Assembly: GCF_000716785.1 (NCBI RefSeq)
Contig: NZ_JNYY01000005.1
Location: 186,001-250,000, forward strand
Length of the DNA stretch: 64,000 nt
Source: Amycolatopsis vancoresmycina
Lineage (GTDB): Bacteria > Actinomycetota > Actinomycetes > Mycobacteriales > Pseudonocardiaceae
Direction: 5' to 3'
Shown here: one piece after another, positions 42,857 to 51,626 of the stretch
How the letters are laid out: each line of letters opens with the position of its first letter
Position numbering within the stretch: position 1 is the stretch's first letter
Notes under the pieces: generated by a model
What the model was told of the DNA's origin: nothing
The model's input: the letters and a program-made list of their open reading frames with translations, nothing else
The model's database searches: none
Made by a program: the position numbers and the translations under genes

Positions 42857-43250
42857 CAGAACGTCACCCCATCGTGAGAGATCCGATGTTTGCCCGAGCG
42901 ACGCTAAAGATTACGTCTCAGTTGGTCAATGACACACGGGAACCACCAGCCGTTCGGCCTAGCGCATGAGATATCAGATCCCACAGAGGTCCGATGACCG
43001 GTGAACGGGACGGCGGGCGTGACCGCACCGCCGAGTGCGCTGCACCACACCGCCGGGTGGCGGCGCGGGAGTACCGGTGTCTGGTCCATCACAGAGGGGA
43101 ACCCGGAGGTGAGCCGCCTTCCGGGTGCGGGTCTAGCATCCGATTCATCCAGGCTCGATGACGTTGATCTCGGCACAGCCGCCGTTCCCGCGGCGACAGC
43201 GGACCTCACGGCCACCGGGCGCACAGTCAGACGTTGGAGGCCGTTCACCG
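42857..43250. other. Divergent promoter region, GH27 / sdhC
   Basis: About 394 bases contain no supported gene. The GH27 side has the A/T-richer stretch GCTAAAGATTACGTC, and GATCCGATG-type words recur (GAGATCCGATG, GAGGTCCGATG). The sdh side contains GGGTCTAGCATCC, a possible -10 area, and GGAGG at 43236 is the sdhC ribosome site. Confidence 0.5.
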
Positions 43251-43694
43251 ATGTCCACCACGGCGAGCCATGCCCCCGAGGCAGGGGCGAGCGATCGGGC
43301 GGGTGCCTCACGCCGGCAGGGCACTTTCTACCGGGGTGACCCCGGCATGTGGTCCTGGGTCCTGCACCGCATCACCGGCGTGCTCACCTTCTTCTTCCTG
43401 TTCGTGCACGTGCTCGACACCGCGCTGGTGCGCGTGTCGCCGAACACCTACGACCAGGTCATCGAGACGTACAAGACGCCGATCGTCAACCTCCTGGAGG
43501 TCGGCCTGGTCGGCGCGGTGCTGTTCCACGCGCTCAACGGCATCCGCGTCATGCTGGTCGACTTCTGGTCGAAGGGCCCGAAGCTGCAGAAGGCGATGCT
43601 GTGGGTCATCGGCGTCGTCTGGGTCGTCGTGATGGTCCCCGGTGCGTTCTTCATGCTGAAGCGCACCGTCGAAACGCTCTTCGGGGGTAACTGA
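43251..43694 (+). CDS. sdhC: Succinate dehydrogenase cytochrome b subunit
   Basis: This 147-aa membrane subunit of complex II has the sdhC signature MWSWVLHRITGVLTFFFLFVHVLDT with candidate heme-ligand histidines, then FHALNGIRVMLVDF and three membrane helices. Its stop is 1 base before sdhD. The complex oxidises succinate and reduces menaquinone. Confidence 0.95.
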   Translation: MSTTASHAPEAGASDRAGASRRQGTFYRGDPGMWSWVLHRITGVLTFFFLFVHVLDTALVRVSPNTYDQVIETYKTPIVNLLEVGLVGAVLFHALNGIRVMLVDFWSKGPKLQKAMLWVIGVVWVVVMVPGAFFMLKRTVETLFGGN

Positions 43695-43695
43695 C

Positions 43696-44109
43696 ATGGC
43701 CGACCTCGCGCTCGCCAACCCGCGCACCCCGAAGCGCCCCGCCGCCCGCCGCAGCAACTTCGAGCTCTACAGCTGGCTGTTCATGCGGATCTCCGGCCTG
43801 GCGCTGGTCATCCTGGTGCTCGGCCACCTGCTGATCATGAACATCCTCGACGGCGGTGTGCACCGGATCAACTGGGGCTTCGTCGCCGGCCGCTGGGCCT
43901 CGCCGTTCTGGCAGTTCTGGGACCTCGCCATGCTCTGGCTGGCCGAGATCCACGGCGGCAACGGGCTGCGCACGATCATCGACGACTACGCCCGCAAGGA
44001 CAGCACGCGGTTCTGGCTGAAGATCCTGCTCTACGTCTCGATGGTGCTGATCCTGGCCGTCGGCACGATGGTGATCTTCACGTTCGACCCGAACATGCCC
44101 GCGAACTGA
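43696..44109 (+). CDS. sdhD: Succinate dehydrogenase hydrophobic membrane anchor
   Basis: This 137-aa protein has three membrane helices. ELYSWLFMRISGLALVILVLGHLLIMN carries the anchor/heme-region pattern, and EIHGGNGLRTIIDDYAR is the typical second motif. It partners SdhC to anchor SdhAB. Confidence 0.94.
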   Translation: MADLALANPRTPKRPAARRSNFELYSWLFMRISGLALVILVLGHLLIMNILDGGVHRINWGFVAGRWASPFWQFWDLAMLWLAEIHGGNGLRTIIDDYARKDSTRFWLKILLYVSMVLILAVGTMVIFTFDPNMPAN

Positions 44110-44128
44110 CAGCCACGGAGACTTTTCA

Positions 44129-45883
44129 ATGCAGTTCCACAAGTACGACGTGGTGATCGTCGGCGCCGGCGGCGCCGGCATGCGCGCGGCCATCGAGTCC
44201 GGCCAGCGCGCCCGCACCGCGGTCCTCACCAAGCTCTACCCGACCCGGTCCCACACCGGCGCGGCCCAGGGCGGCATGTGCGCCGCGCTGGCGAACGTCG
44301 AAGAGGACAACTGGGAGTGGCACACCTTCGACACGGTCAAGGGCGGCGACTACCTCGTCGACCAGGACGCCGCGGAGATCATGGCCAAGGAGGCCATCGA
44401 CGCGGTGCTCGACCTGGAGAAGATGGGCCTGCCGTTCAACCGCACGCCCGAGGGCAAGATCGACCAGCGCCGCTTCGGCGGGCACACGCGTGACCACGGC
44501 AAGGCCGCCGTCCGCCGCGCCTGCTACGCCGCGGACCGCACCGGTCACATGATCCTGCAGACGCTGTACCAGAACTGCGTCAAGTACGGCACGGAGTTCT
44601 TCAACGAGTTCTACGTGCTCGACCTGATCCTGTCGGAGGACGACAACGGGAACCCGGTCGCCTCGGGTGTCGTCGCCTACGAGCTGGCCACCGGCGAGCT
44701 GCACGTGTTCCAGGCGAAGTCGATCGTGTTCGCCACCGGCGGCGCGGGCAAGATCTTCAAGACGACGTCGAACGCGCACACCCTCACCGGCGACGGCCTC
44801 GGCATCATCTTCCGCAAGGGCCTCCCACTGGAGGACATGGAGTTCTTCCAGTTCCACCCGACCGGTCTGGCCGGGCTCGGCATCCTGATCTCGGAAGCCG
44901 TCCGCGGCGAGGGCGGGATCCTGCGCAACGCCTCCGGCGAGCGGTTCATGGAGCGCTACGCCCCCACCATCAAGGACCTCGCGCCCCGCGACATCGTGGC
45001 GCGTTCGATGGTGCAGGAAGTGCTGCAGGGCCGCGGGTGCGGCCCGAACAAGGACTACGTCGTCCTCGACGTCACGCACCTGCCGGTCGAGGTCCTCGAG
45101 ACGAAGCTGCCGGACATCACCGAGTTCTCCCGGACTTACCTGGGCGTCGACCCGGTGAAGGAGCCGGTGCCGGTGTTCCCGACGTGCCACTACGTGATGG
45201 GCGGAATCCCGACCAACGTGCACGGCGAAGCGTTGCGGGACAACGAGAACGTCATCCCGGGCCTCTACGCGGCGGGCGAAGTCGCGTGCGTGTCCGTGCA
45301 CGGTTCGAACCGCCTGGGCACGAACTCGCTGCTGGACATCAACGTGTTCGGCCGCCGCGCCGGCATCGCCGCGGCGGAGTACGCGCTGGCCCACGAGCAC
45401 GTCGAACTCCCGGAAAACCCGACCAAGCTGGTGGAGGAGCAGCTGTCGGGCCTGCTGTCGGAGCACGGCGACGAGCGCGTCGCCGACATCCGCAAGGAAA
45501 TGCAGCAGACGATGGACTCGCACGCATCGGTGTACCGGACCGAGGACACGCTGAAGCAGGCGCTGACCGACGTCCAGGCGCTGAAGGAGCGCTACCAGCG
45601 GATCACCGTGTCGGACAAGGGCAAGCGGTACAACACCGACCTGCTGGAAGCCGTCGAACTGGGCTTCCTGCTGGAGCTGGCCGAGGTACTGGTGGTCGGC
45701 GCACTGGCCCGCAAGGAGTCCCGCGGCGGCCACGCCCGCGAGGACTACCCGACCCGCGACGACACGAACTTCATGCGCCACACCATGGCCTACAAGCAGG
45801 GCACCGGGCTGTCGTCGGACATCCGGCTGGACTACAAGCCCGTGACCTTCACCCGCTACGAACCGATGGAGCGGAAGTACTGA
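44129..45883 (+). CDS. sdhA: Succinate dehydrogenase flavoprotein subunit
   Basis: This 584-aa protein has the FAD motif VIVGAGGAGMRAAIES and the flavinylation site SHTGAAQGG. Dicarboxylate-binding segments are HPTGLAGLG, HYVMGGIPTNVHGE and GSNRLGTNSLLD. GGAG precedes the ATG. The TGA overlaps the sdhB ATG by one base. Confidence 0.98.
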   Translation: MQFHKYDVVIVGAGGAGMRAAIESGQRARTAVLTKLYPTRSHTGAAQGGMCAALANVEEDNWEWHTFDTVKGGDYLVDQDAAEIMAKEAIDAVLDLEKMGLPFNRTPEGKIDQRRFGGHTRDHGKAAVRRACYAADRTGHMILQTLYQNCVKYGTEFFNEFYVLDLILSEDDNGNPVASGVVAYELATGELHVFQAKSIVFATGGAGKIFKTTSNAHTLTGDGLGIIFRKGLPLEDMEFFQFHPTGLAGLGILISEAVRGEGGILRNASGERFMERYAPTIKDLAPRDIVARSMVQEVLQGRGCGPNKDYVVLDVTHLPVEVLETKLPDITEFSRTYLGVDPVKEPVPVFPTCHYVMGGIPTNVHGEALRDNENVIPGLYAAGEVACVSVHGSNRLGTNSLLDINVFGRRAGIAAAEYALAHEHVELPENPTKLVEEQLSGLLSEHGDERVADIRKEMQQTMDSHASVYRTEDTLKQALTDVQALKERYQRITVSDKGKRYNTDLLEAVELGFLLELAEVLVVGALARKESRGGHAREDYPTRDDTNFMRHTMAYKQGTGLSSDIRLDYKPVTFTRYEPMERKY

Positions 45884-46653
45884 TGACTAGCGTTGCTGAA
45901 GCTCCTTCGTCGTCCGCGTCCGACGAGCACGCGCCGATCACGGTCACGCTGAAGATCCTCCGGTTCAACCCGGAGGTGGATTCGGAGCCGCACTGGGAGT
46001 CCTACGACGTCCCGGCCCAGCGCACCGACCGGCTGCTGAACCTGCTGTTCTACGTGAAGGACTACATCGACGGAACGTTCTCGTTCCGCCGCTCGTGCGC
46101 CCACGGCGTGTGCGGGTCCGACGCGATGCAGATCAACGGAATCAACCGGCTCGCCTGCAAGGTCCTGATGAAGGACCTGCTGTCGAAGGACGGCAAGCAG
46201 ACGACGATCACGATCGCCCCGATCAAGGGCCTGACGACGTTGAAGGACCTCTACGTCGACATGGACCCGTTCTTCGAGGCGTACCGGGCGATCAAGCCGT
46301 ACCTGATCACGTACGGGAACGAGCCGACGCGCGAGCGGATCCAGTCCCAGGCGGACCGGGATCGGTTCGACGACACGACGAAGTGCATCCTGTGCGCGTG
46401 CTGCACGTCTTCGTGCCCGGTGTATTGGAACGACGGGTCTTATTTCGGGCCCGCGGCGATCGTGAACGCGCACCGGTTCATCTTCGACTCCCGGGATGAG
46501 GGGGCCGAGGAGCGCCTGGACATCCTGAACGATGGCGAGGGTGTTTGGCGCTGCCGGACGACGTTCAACTGCACGGACGCTTGCCCGCGTGGGATCCAGG
46601 TGACCAAGGCGATCCAGGAAGTCAAGCGCGCGCTGTTGTTCAAGCGCGTTTGA
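45883..46653 (+). CDS. sdhB: Succinate dehydrogenase iron-sulfur subunit
   Basis: This 256-aa protein has the [2Fe-2S] region SCAHGVCGSDAMQINGINRLAC. The [4Fe-4S]/[3Fe-4S] cysteines are in CILCACCTSSCPVYW and CRTTFNCTDACPRGI. It passes electrons from FAD to the membrane quinone site. A T-tailed terminator follows. Confidence 0.98.
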   Translation: MTSVAEAPSSSASDEHAPITVTLKILRFNPEVDSEPHWESYDVPAQRTDRLLNLLFYVKDYIDGTFSFRRSCAHGVCGSDAMQINGINRLACKVLMKDLLSKDGKQTTITIAPIKGLTTLKDLYVDMDPFFEAYRAIKPYLITYGNEPTRERIQSQADRDRFDDTTKCILCACCTSSCPVYWNDGSYFGPAAIVNAHRFIFDSRDEGAEERLDILNDGEGVWRCRTTFNCTDACPRGIQVTKAIQEVKRALLFKRV

Positions 46654-46664
46654 GGTTTTAGGTC

Positions 46665-46697
46665 AGGGCCCTCCGGTGGATGCTGCCGGAGGGCCCT
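46665..46697 (+). terminator. Intrinsic terminator of sdhCDAB
   Basis: AGGGCCCTCCGG pairs with CCGGAGGGCCCT around a 9-base loop and is followed by TTTCTTTT. The stem plus T-tract make it the most classical terminator in the window. Confidence 0.9.
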
Positions 46698-46878
46698 TTC
46701 TTTTGTCCTGCGGCCTTTGTGGCCGGCGGTCGGGAGCGAGAGTGGAGCACTCACCAGACCTCCCCACTGCGGCAGGGGATTCTGCCGTGGCAAAAGACAA
46801 AAGCATGTCCTCGCCGGACGGGCAGGCTCTGGGATGACCACTCTTACCGCTGCCATCTCCCGTTATCGATGTGGGCCG

Positions 46879-47023
46879 CTGGGTGGTCATCCCGTCGCCT
46901 GATTGAGGCCTATCACTTTGAGCCGGGCCCGCAATCGTGCGCTGTCACCCGCGGGTCGCGCTCTGTGTTGCGGGCCCGGCTCAAAGTGATTTGACGGCCT
47001 CAGGCGACGGGATGACCACCCAG
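46879..47023. repeat. 145-bp imperfect inverted repeat
   Basis: The 24-base outer arms (46879-46902 and 47000-47023, beginning CTGGGTGGTCATCCCGTCG) pair perfectly. The 23-base inner arms (46912-46934 and 46968-46990, ATCACTTTGAGCCGGGCCC at the start) also pair perfectly. The 9-base spacers TTGAGGCCT and TTGACGGCC form an unpaired internal loop and resemble each other directly. The 33-base apex contains ACCCGCGGGT. No ORF is supported here. It could be a MITE-like element or a structured RNA. Confidence 0.85.
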
Positions 47024-47042
47024 CTCCTCTATTGGGGGTGCG

Positions 47043-48437
47043 TCAGCGGACCGCGTCCAGTGCGTTGACCAATCCGTGGCCGTAGTACGAATTGTTCTTC
47101 GCCGGGCCCGTGCACTCCGTCTCCGTCGTCGCGCACTTCACCGCGTCCGCTTCGCCCTCCAGTAGGCGTGTCAGCAACCACGGGGGTGCTCCGCGGAACT
47201 TCGATGCCAACAGCGCCGCCACTCCGGCCACATGCGGAGATGCCATCGATGTCCCGCACTTCGAGCCATACGACCCGCCCACCACCGATGACAGCGGGCA
47301 TGCGGGGCCTTCGCCCTGCGGGGGCGTCTGGCCGAAGTCGCCTCCCGGGGCCGTTACGTCGATCTCGCCGTAGTTGCTGAATGACGACTTCGTGCCGGCG
47401 TAGCCCACCGATGACACGTTCACCACTCCGTCTACTGCCTTCGGGAGGATGCCGCACGATGGGTCCAGCGGGTGCGGGCGGTTGGGGTCCGTTGTCTGCG
47501 CTGTTGTGTCGAAGCCCGAGTTGCCCGCCGCTGCCACGTTCAGGACTCCGTGGTGCGTTGAGTACTCCACCGCGCGGCGGACCGCTTCGAACGCTGCCGC
47601 GTCGCCCGGCTGCTTCGGGCAATAGAACATTCCCGGGTCGATGTAGTAGCTGTTGTTCGTCACCTCGAAGCCGTGCTCGGCCGCCCAGACGAAGCCGCAG
47701 ACCGCTGCCTCCGGGAAGATGTAGCCCTCGTCGTTCACCACCTTCACCGATGCCAGGCGCACGCCCGGGGCGATGCCCGTGAAGCCCGCCGCCGGGTCCT
47801 TGCCCGCGATGGTGCCCGCCACGTGTGTTCCGTGGTCCGATGTCGTCGGGGCCCAGGCCGCCGGGGACCGGTCCGGTGCGCCCGTCACGCAGCCTGCCGA
47901 CTCCGCAGGCGAGACCGCCGCGCGAAGGGCCGGGTGCGTTGCCTCGATTCCCGAGTCCAGGACGCCGACCGTCACCGCGCGGCTGCCCTGGTAGACCTTG
48001 TTCGCCTCCGGTGCGTGGATCGCCTTCATGTCCCACTGCTGGGCCGACAGGTCACCCGCGGCCGCCGTCGAACGCGTGTCCTCCAGCGTCTTCACCGCGC
48101 CCAGGGAACGAGCGGCGGCACCAGCAGAAGCCACGTCCTTGCCGCCCGAGTACGCCCGGTAGACGCCGATCTTCTGCTGGAAGTCCGCGTTGCGCGAGCT
48201 GGCGATCGCGACGCCGATCCCGTCGTAGTACGCGATCTTCGTGCCGCACTTGGCCGCCAGTTCCTTGTCGACGGCCGATGCGCGGGTGCCCGGCTGGTAC
48301 GTCACGACGTACGTGTACGGCGTGCTCGTCGTGTCGCAGGCGGCGGCCGGTGCTGCTTCGGCCGCCGGTGCCGCCACGAACAGGCCGCCGCCCACGGCCA
48401 GTGCCAGTGGGGCCGCCATTCGGCGTATACGGGACAT
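47043..48437 (-). CDS. Secreted S8 serine protease (subtilisin family)
   Basis: This 464-aa protein has a signal peptide (about 1-28) and an inhibitor I9-type propeptide (YTYVVTYQPGTRASAVDKEL). The catalytic triad is D161 (VLDSGIEATHP), H202 (DHGTHVAGT) and S397 (GTSMASPH). The oxyanion Asn is in AAAGNSG. Several cysteines suggest disulfides. It is an extracellular protease. The stop is adjacent to the 145-bp inverted repeat. Confidence 0.95.
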   Translation of the reverse strand: MSRIRRMAAPLALAVGGGLFVAAPAAEAAPAAACDTTSTPYTYVVTYQPGTRASAVDKELAAKCGTKIAYYDGIGVAIASSRNADFQQKIGVYRAYSGGKDVASAGAAARSLGAVKTLEDTRSTAAAGDLSAQQWDMKAIHAPEANKVYQGSRAVTVGVLDSGIEATHPALRAAVSPAESAGCVTGAPDRSPAAWAPTTSDHGTHVAGTIAGKDPAAGFTGIAPGVRLASVKVVNDEGYIFPEAAVCGFVWAAEHGFEVTNNSYYIDPGMFYCPKQPGDAAAFEAVRRAVEYSTHHGVLNVAAAGNSGFDTTAQTTDPNRPHPLDPSCGILPKAVDGVVNVSSVGYAGTKSSFSNYGEIDVTAPGGDFGQTPPQGEGPACPLSSVVGGSYGSKCGTSMASPHVAGVAALLASKFRGAPPWLLTRLLEGEADAVKCATTETECTGPAKNNSYYGHGLVNALDAVR

Positions 48438-48500
48438 TCCACCTCCAGGGTCAGTGGCGCCAACCTAAACCGGGCCTCCAGGCCGCGCCACCGACCAAAG

Positions 48501-48740
48501 TCAGGAGGAAACCCGCGCTGTTGCCCGCACCCCTCGCCAGCCCAGCACGCCGATGGCCGTGCCGAGCAGGAACGACACCACGGTCAGCACCGCGTGCACC
48601 ACGAAGTACGCCGTCGGGGAGCCGTCGGGGGTCCAGGACCGGTCGCTGTCCCACAGGTTCTTGGCGAACGTGATCCAGATGATCCACGACCACACGCCGA
48701 AGGCCAGCAGGAACAGCGAGGTGCCTCGCGAAATGCGCAT
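48501..48740 (-). CDS. SCO4848-family small membrane protein
   Basis: This 79-aa protein has two membrane helices and the family pattern SLFLLAFGVWSWIIWITFAKNLW, then PTAYFVVHAVLTVVSFLLGTAIG. It is divergent from the D,D-carboxypeptidase gene 43 bases away, an association also seen in Streptomyces. Function is unknown. Confidence 0.85.
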   Translation of the reverse strand: MRISRGTSLFLLAFGVWSWIIWITFAKNLWDSDRSWTPDGSPTAYFVVHAVLTVVSFLLGTAIGVLGWRGVRATARVSS

Positions 48741-48783
48741 GCCCCTGAGTATGCGACCCGGGCCGCGGCGCTAGATTGCGTGG

Positions 48784-50028
48784 GTGCACTCCGTTGTCTC
48801 CCGGTCGCTCCAGGTCTTCACGACGACGCTCGCCGCCGCCCTCCTGGCCATGAGCACCCCGGCCCTCGCGGCCGCGGCGCCGCCGGCGGGCCAGTGCGCG
48901 AACCACCAGGCCCCGCCGCCGCCGGTCGACACGTCGGAGAAGCCGGCGCCGGGCAAGCAGGCACCGCCGCCGCTGGCCGTGCCCGCCGTCCCGGTCGGCG
49001 GCCCGCGGATGGCCGAATGCGGCCTGATCACCCCGGACGGCGCCCTCAACCCGCCGGACGGCAACACCGCGGCGTCCTGGGTGGTGCAGGACCTCGACAG
49101 CGGCGCGATCGTCGCGGCCAAGGACCCGCACGCCCGGCAGCGGCCCGCGTCGCTGATCAAGACGCTGCTCGCGCTGCTGGTCGTCACCCAGCTGCAGCCG
49201 CAGCAGACGATCGTCGCGACGAAGGAGGACGCCGAGCAGGAGTGCACCTGCGTCGGCCTCGTCGCCGGCGGCCAGTACACCGTCGACCAGCTGCTGCACG
49301 GCCTGCTGATGCACTCGGGCAACGACGTCGCCCACGCGTTCGCCACGGCGCTCGGCGGGGTGGACGCCACGGTGGCGAAGATGAACGCGCTGGCCGCGAA
49401 GATCGGCGCGCTCGACACGCGGGCCGCGACGCCGTCGGGCCTGGACGGGCCGGGCATGTCGACCTCGGCCTACGACCTCAGCCTGATCTTCCACTACGCG
49501 ATGAAGCAGCCGGAGTTCGCGAGCGTCGTCGCGACGAAGAACTTCGAGATCCCGGCGGCCGGCGGCAAGCCCGCCGTCCCGATCTTCAACGACAACAAGC
49601 TCCTCGGCGTGTACCCCGGCTTCCTCGGCGGCAAGACCGGCTTCACCGACGACGCCCGCCACACCTACGTCGGCGCGGCGCAGCGGCAGGGGAAGCGGCT
49701 CGCGGTCGTCATGCTGCGCGCCGAGCAGAAGCCGACCAAGGTGGTCGACCAGGCGGCGAAGCTGCTCGACTACGGCTTCGCGCTGGAGGAGGACCGCGCG
49801 GTACCGGTCGGCCAGATCACCTACCAGGCCCCGGCGGCGACGTCGGAGAACGGCGACCCGTCCGTGCTGGCGGACGGTGGCACGGGCAACGGCGGGACGT
49901 CCGCGACGGCCTCGTCCGCGAAGGAAGACCCGTTCGGCGTCACCGGCTGGATCATCACGCTGGTGGTGTTCCTGGTCATCGTCGGCGGGTTCGTGGTCGG
50001 GCACCAGCGCAAGCGCGCCACGCGCTAG
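48784..50028 (+). CDS. D-alanyl-D-alanine carboxypeptidase (class C PBP-like)
   Basis: This 414-aa protein has a signal peptide (about 1-31), a Pro-rich linker and a penicillin-binding-protein domain. The active serine is in SLIK (S123-K126), with SGN (178-180) and KTG (284-286). A C-terminal membrane helix (about 383-402) ends in HQRKRATR, giving a cell-surface anchor. It trims peptidoglycan pentapeptides. The start is GTG. Confidence 0.95.
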   Translation: MHSVVSRSLQVFTTTLAAALLAMSTPALAAAAPPAGQCANHQAPPPPVDTSEKPAPGKQAPPPLAVPAVPVGGPRMAECGLITPDGALNPPDGNTAASWVVQDLDSGAIVAAKDPHARQRPASLIKTLLALLVVTQLQPQQTIVATKEDAEQECTCVGLVAGGQYTVDQLLHGLLMHSGNDVAHAFATALGGVDATVAKMNALAAKIGALDTRAATPSGLDGPGMSTSAYDLSLIFHYAMKQPEFASVVATKNFEIPAAGGKPAVPIFNDNKLLGVYPGFLGGKTGFTDDARHTYVGAAQRQGKRLAVVMLRAEQKPTKVVDQAAKLLDYGFALEEDRAVPVGQITYQAPAATSENGDPSVLADGGTGNGGTSATASSAKEDPFGVTGWIITLVVFLVIVGGFVVGHQRKRATR

Positions 50029-50462
50029 CGGAAGCCGGGTCCCGGTTCCGGCGTCACCCGGCCGGTGGTGATCTCGCCACCGCAGTGCCGGCAGGCCACG
50101 ACGACGTCGGCGAGCTCGCCGCAGTCGTGGTGCCGCAGCCGGATCGGCGGCCCCTCGGGCCCGGCGAGGTGCCGGTCGCCCCACTGCATGAGCGTGACGA
50201 CGGCGCCGAAGAGGTCGCGCCCGGCCGGGGTCAGCACGTATTCGGGCACGGGATCGACGCGTTCGAGCACACCGGCGTCGACGAGGGTCTTGAGCCGGGC
50301 GGACAACGTCGGGCGCGGGATCGACAGGTTGCGCGCGAACTCGCCGTAGCGGCGGACGCCGAAGAACGACTCCCGCAGGATGAGCAGGCTCCACCGCTCG
50401 CCGACCAGGTCGAGCGCGCGGCCGACCGAATCCGCGGTGAACCGGTGCGCCAGGTCGGTCAC
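50025..50462 (-). CDS. HxlR-family regulator
   Basis: This 145-aa protein has the HxlR core: ALDLVGERWSLLILRESFFGVRRYGEFARNLSIPRPTLSARLKTLVDAGVL, then EYVLTPAGRDL. The C-terminal extension has a CxxC pair (ACRHCGG) with an upstream HDCG, so a small metal site is possible. GTG 50462 overlaps the acyl-CoA-dehydrogenase-like stop (GTGA). It probably regulates its own operon through repeats at 51578. Confidence 0.9.
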   Translation of the reverse strand: MTDLAHRFTADSVGRALDLVGERWSLLILRESFFGVRRYGEFARNLSIPRPTLSARLKTLVDAGVLERVDPVPEYVLTPAGRDLFGAVVTLMQWGDRHLAGPEGPPIRLRHHDCGELADVVVACRHCGGEITTGRVTPEPGPGFR

Positions 50463-51568
50463 AGCTGCTCCGTGCGCGCGGGCACGCCCAGCAGCAGCTT
50501 GCCGGACAGCTCGTAGCTGGCCGGGTTCACCTGGAAGTGGGCGGTCGCGGTGTGCGCGTCGCGGAACCGGCGCTGCAGCGGCGAAGTCTCGTAGATCGCC
50601 GCGCCGCCGCCCAGGTCGTACATGCTTTCGGCGACCTTCGCGGCCGTGCGCGTGACGTGCGTGGCGGCCAGCCGGAGGCCGAGCTTGAGCGCGTCCGGCA
50701 CCGGATCGGTGCCCTGCGCGGCCTGCCAGGCGTCGTCGATGCTCGTGTAGAAGAGCAGCCGCGCCGCGCGCAGGGCGGCTTCGGCCGCCGCGACGGCGGC
50801 CTGGGTCTGGCTTCGTTCGGCGAGCGACCGGCTGGAGCCGAGCGGCTTGCGCGTCGAGGCGAGTTCGACGAGGTCGTCGAGCGCGCCGCGGGCGTTGCCC
50901 AGCGCGGCCGCCGCAACCGACAGCGCGAAGAAGCCGAAGAGCGGAAACCGGTGCAGGGCAACGGCTTCCGGCGGCGGCCCGCCCATTACCGAGAAGACGC
51001 GGTGTTCGGGGACGAACAGCTCGTCGGCGACGCAGTCGTGGCTGCCGGTGCCGCGCAGGCCGTTGGTGTGCCAGGTGTCGAGCACCTCGATCTCGGCCTT
51101 CGGCAGCGCGGCGACGTACAGGGCGCCTTCGTGCACGAACCCGGCGAAGAGCCAGTCCGCGTGCGGGATGCCGCTGCAGAAGGCCCAGCGGCCGGTCACG
51201 ACGTACCCGCCGTCGACCCGGCGGCCGGTGCCGCGCGGCGCCCAGACGCCGGCGGCGACCGTGCGCGGGTCGCCGAACACCTCGTCGGCGCACTTCCGCG
51301 GGGCGTACGCGGACAGCAGGCTGCTCGTCACGGCGATCGAGACGCACCAGCCGGCCGAGGCGTCCCCGCGCGCGATCGTCTCGGCGGTCTCGAGGCTGAC
51401 GGCGGGCGGCGCTTCGGGGCCGCCGAGGTAGCCGGGGACGCCGGTGCGGAACAGCTGCGCGTCGGTGAGCTTCGTGACGAGCTCCGCGGGCAACGCGCGG
51501 TCCCGCTCGGTGACCGGGGCGAGGGTCCTGGCGAGGTCGGCACACTCGCGGGCGGCGTCCAGCAGCAC
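50459..51568 (-). CDS. Acyl-CoA-dehydrogenase-fold flavoprotein monooxygenase
   Basis: This 369-aa protein resembles two-component flavin-dependent hydroxylases (HpaB-C/HsaA-like) of the acyl-CoA dehydrogenase fold: ARGDASAGWCVSIA, GGYVVTGRWAFCSGIPHADWL, DTWHTNGLRGTGSHD and late AESMYDLGGGAAIYETSPLQRRFRDAHTATAH. GTG 51568 has GGAGGGG 5 bases upstream. A flavin reductase is not adjacent. The substrate is unknown, probably aromatic or xenobiotic. Confidence 0.85.
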   Translation of the reverse strand: MLLDAARECADLARTLAPVTERDRALPAELVTKLTDAQLFRTGVPGYLGGPEAPPAVSLETAETIARGDASAGWCVSIAVTSSLLSAYAPRKCADEVFGDPRTVAAGVWAPRGTGRRVDGGYVVTGRWAFCSGIPHADWLFAGFVHEGALYVAALPKAEIEVLDTWHTNGLRGTGSHDCVADELFVPEHRVFSVMGGPPPEAVALHRFPLFGFFALSVAAAALGNARGALDDLVELASTRKPLGSSRSLAERSQTQAAVAAAEAALRAARLLFYTSIDDAWQAAQGTDPVPDALKLGLRLAATHVTRTAAKVAESMYDLGGGAAIYETSPLQRRFRDAHTATAHFQVNPASYELSGKLLLGVPARTEQL

Positions 51569-51577
51569 GAAACCCCT

Positions 51578-51611
51578 CCGGTTCAGATTTCTTACCGGTT
51601 CAGTTTCTTTA
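51578..51611. promoter_or_regulatory. Two tandem 17-bp repeats (predicted operator)
   Basis: Unit 1 (51578-51594) and unit 2 (51595-51611) both start CCGGTTCAG, and 14 of 17 bases match. They lie directly before the ribosome site of the monooxygenase-HxlR operon. They are probably the HxlR operator or part of the promoter. Confidence 0.5.
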
Positions 51612-51626
51612 CCGCGGCCGCGGCTG

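Noticed and set aside
43651..45781. Long minus-strand open frames across sdhD and sdhA
   Set aside because: They are mirror images of strongly conserved sdh genes, with no protein-like motifs of their own.
46698..46878. Small gene between the sdhB terminator and the inverted repeat
   Set aside because: Short frames lack ribosome sites and recognisable protein character.
48451..50394. 647-codon minus-strand frame over the carboxypeptidase gene
   Set aside because: Arg/Ala-rich low-complexity translation antisense to a gene with intact SLIK, SGN and KTG motifs.
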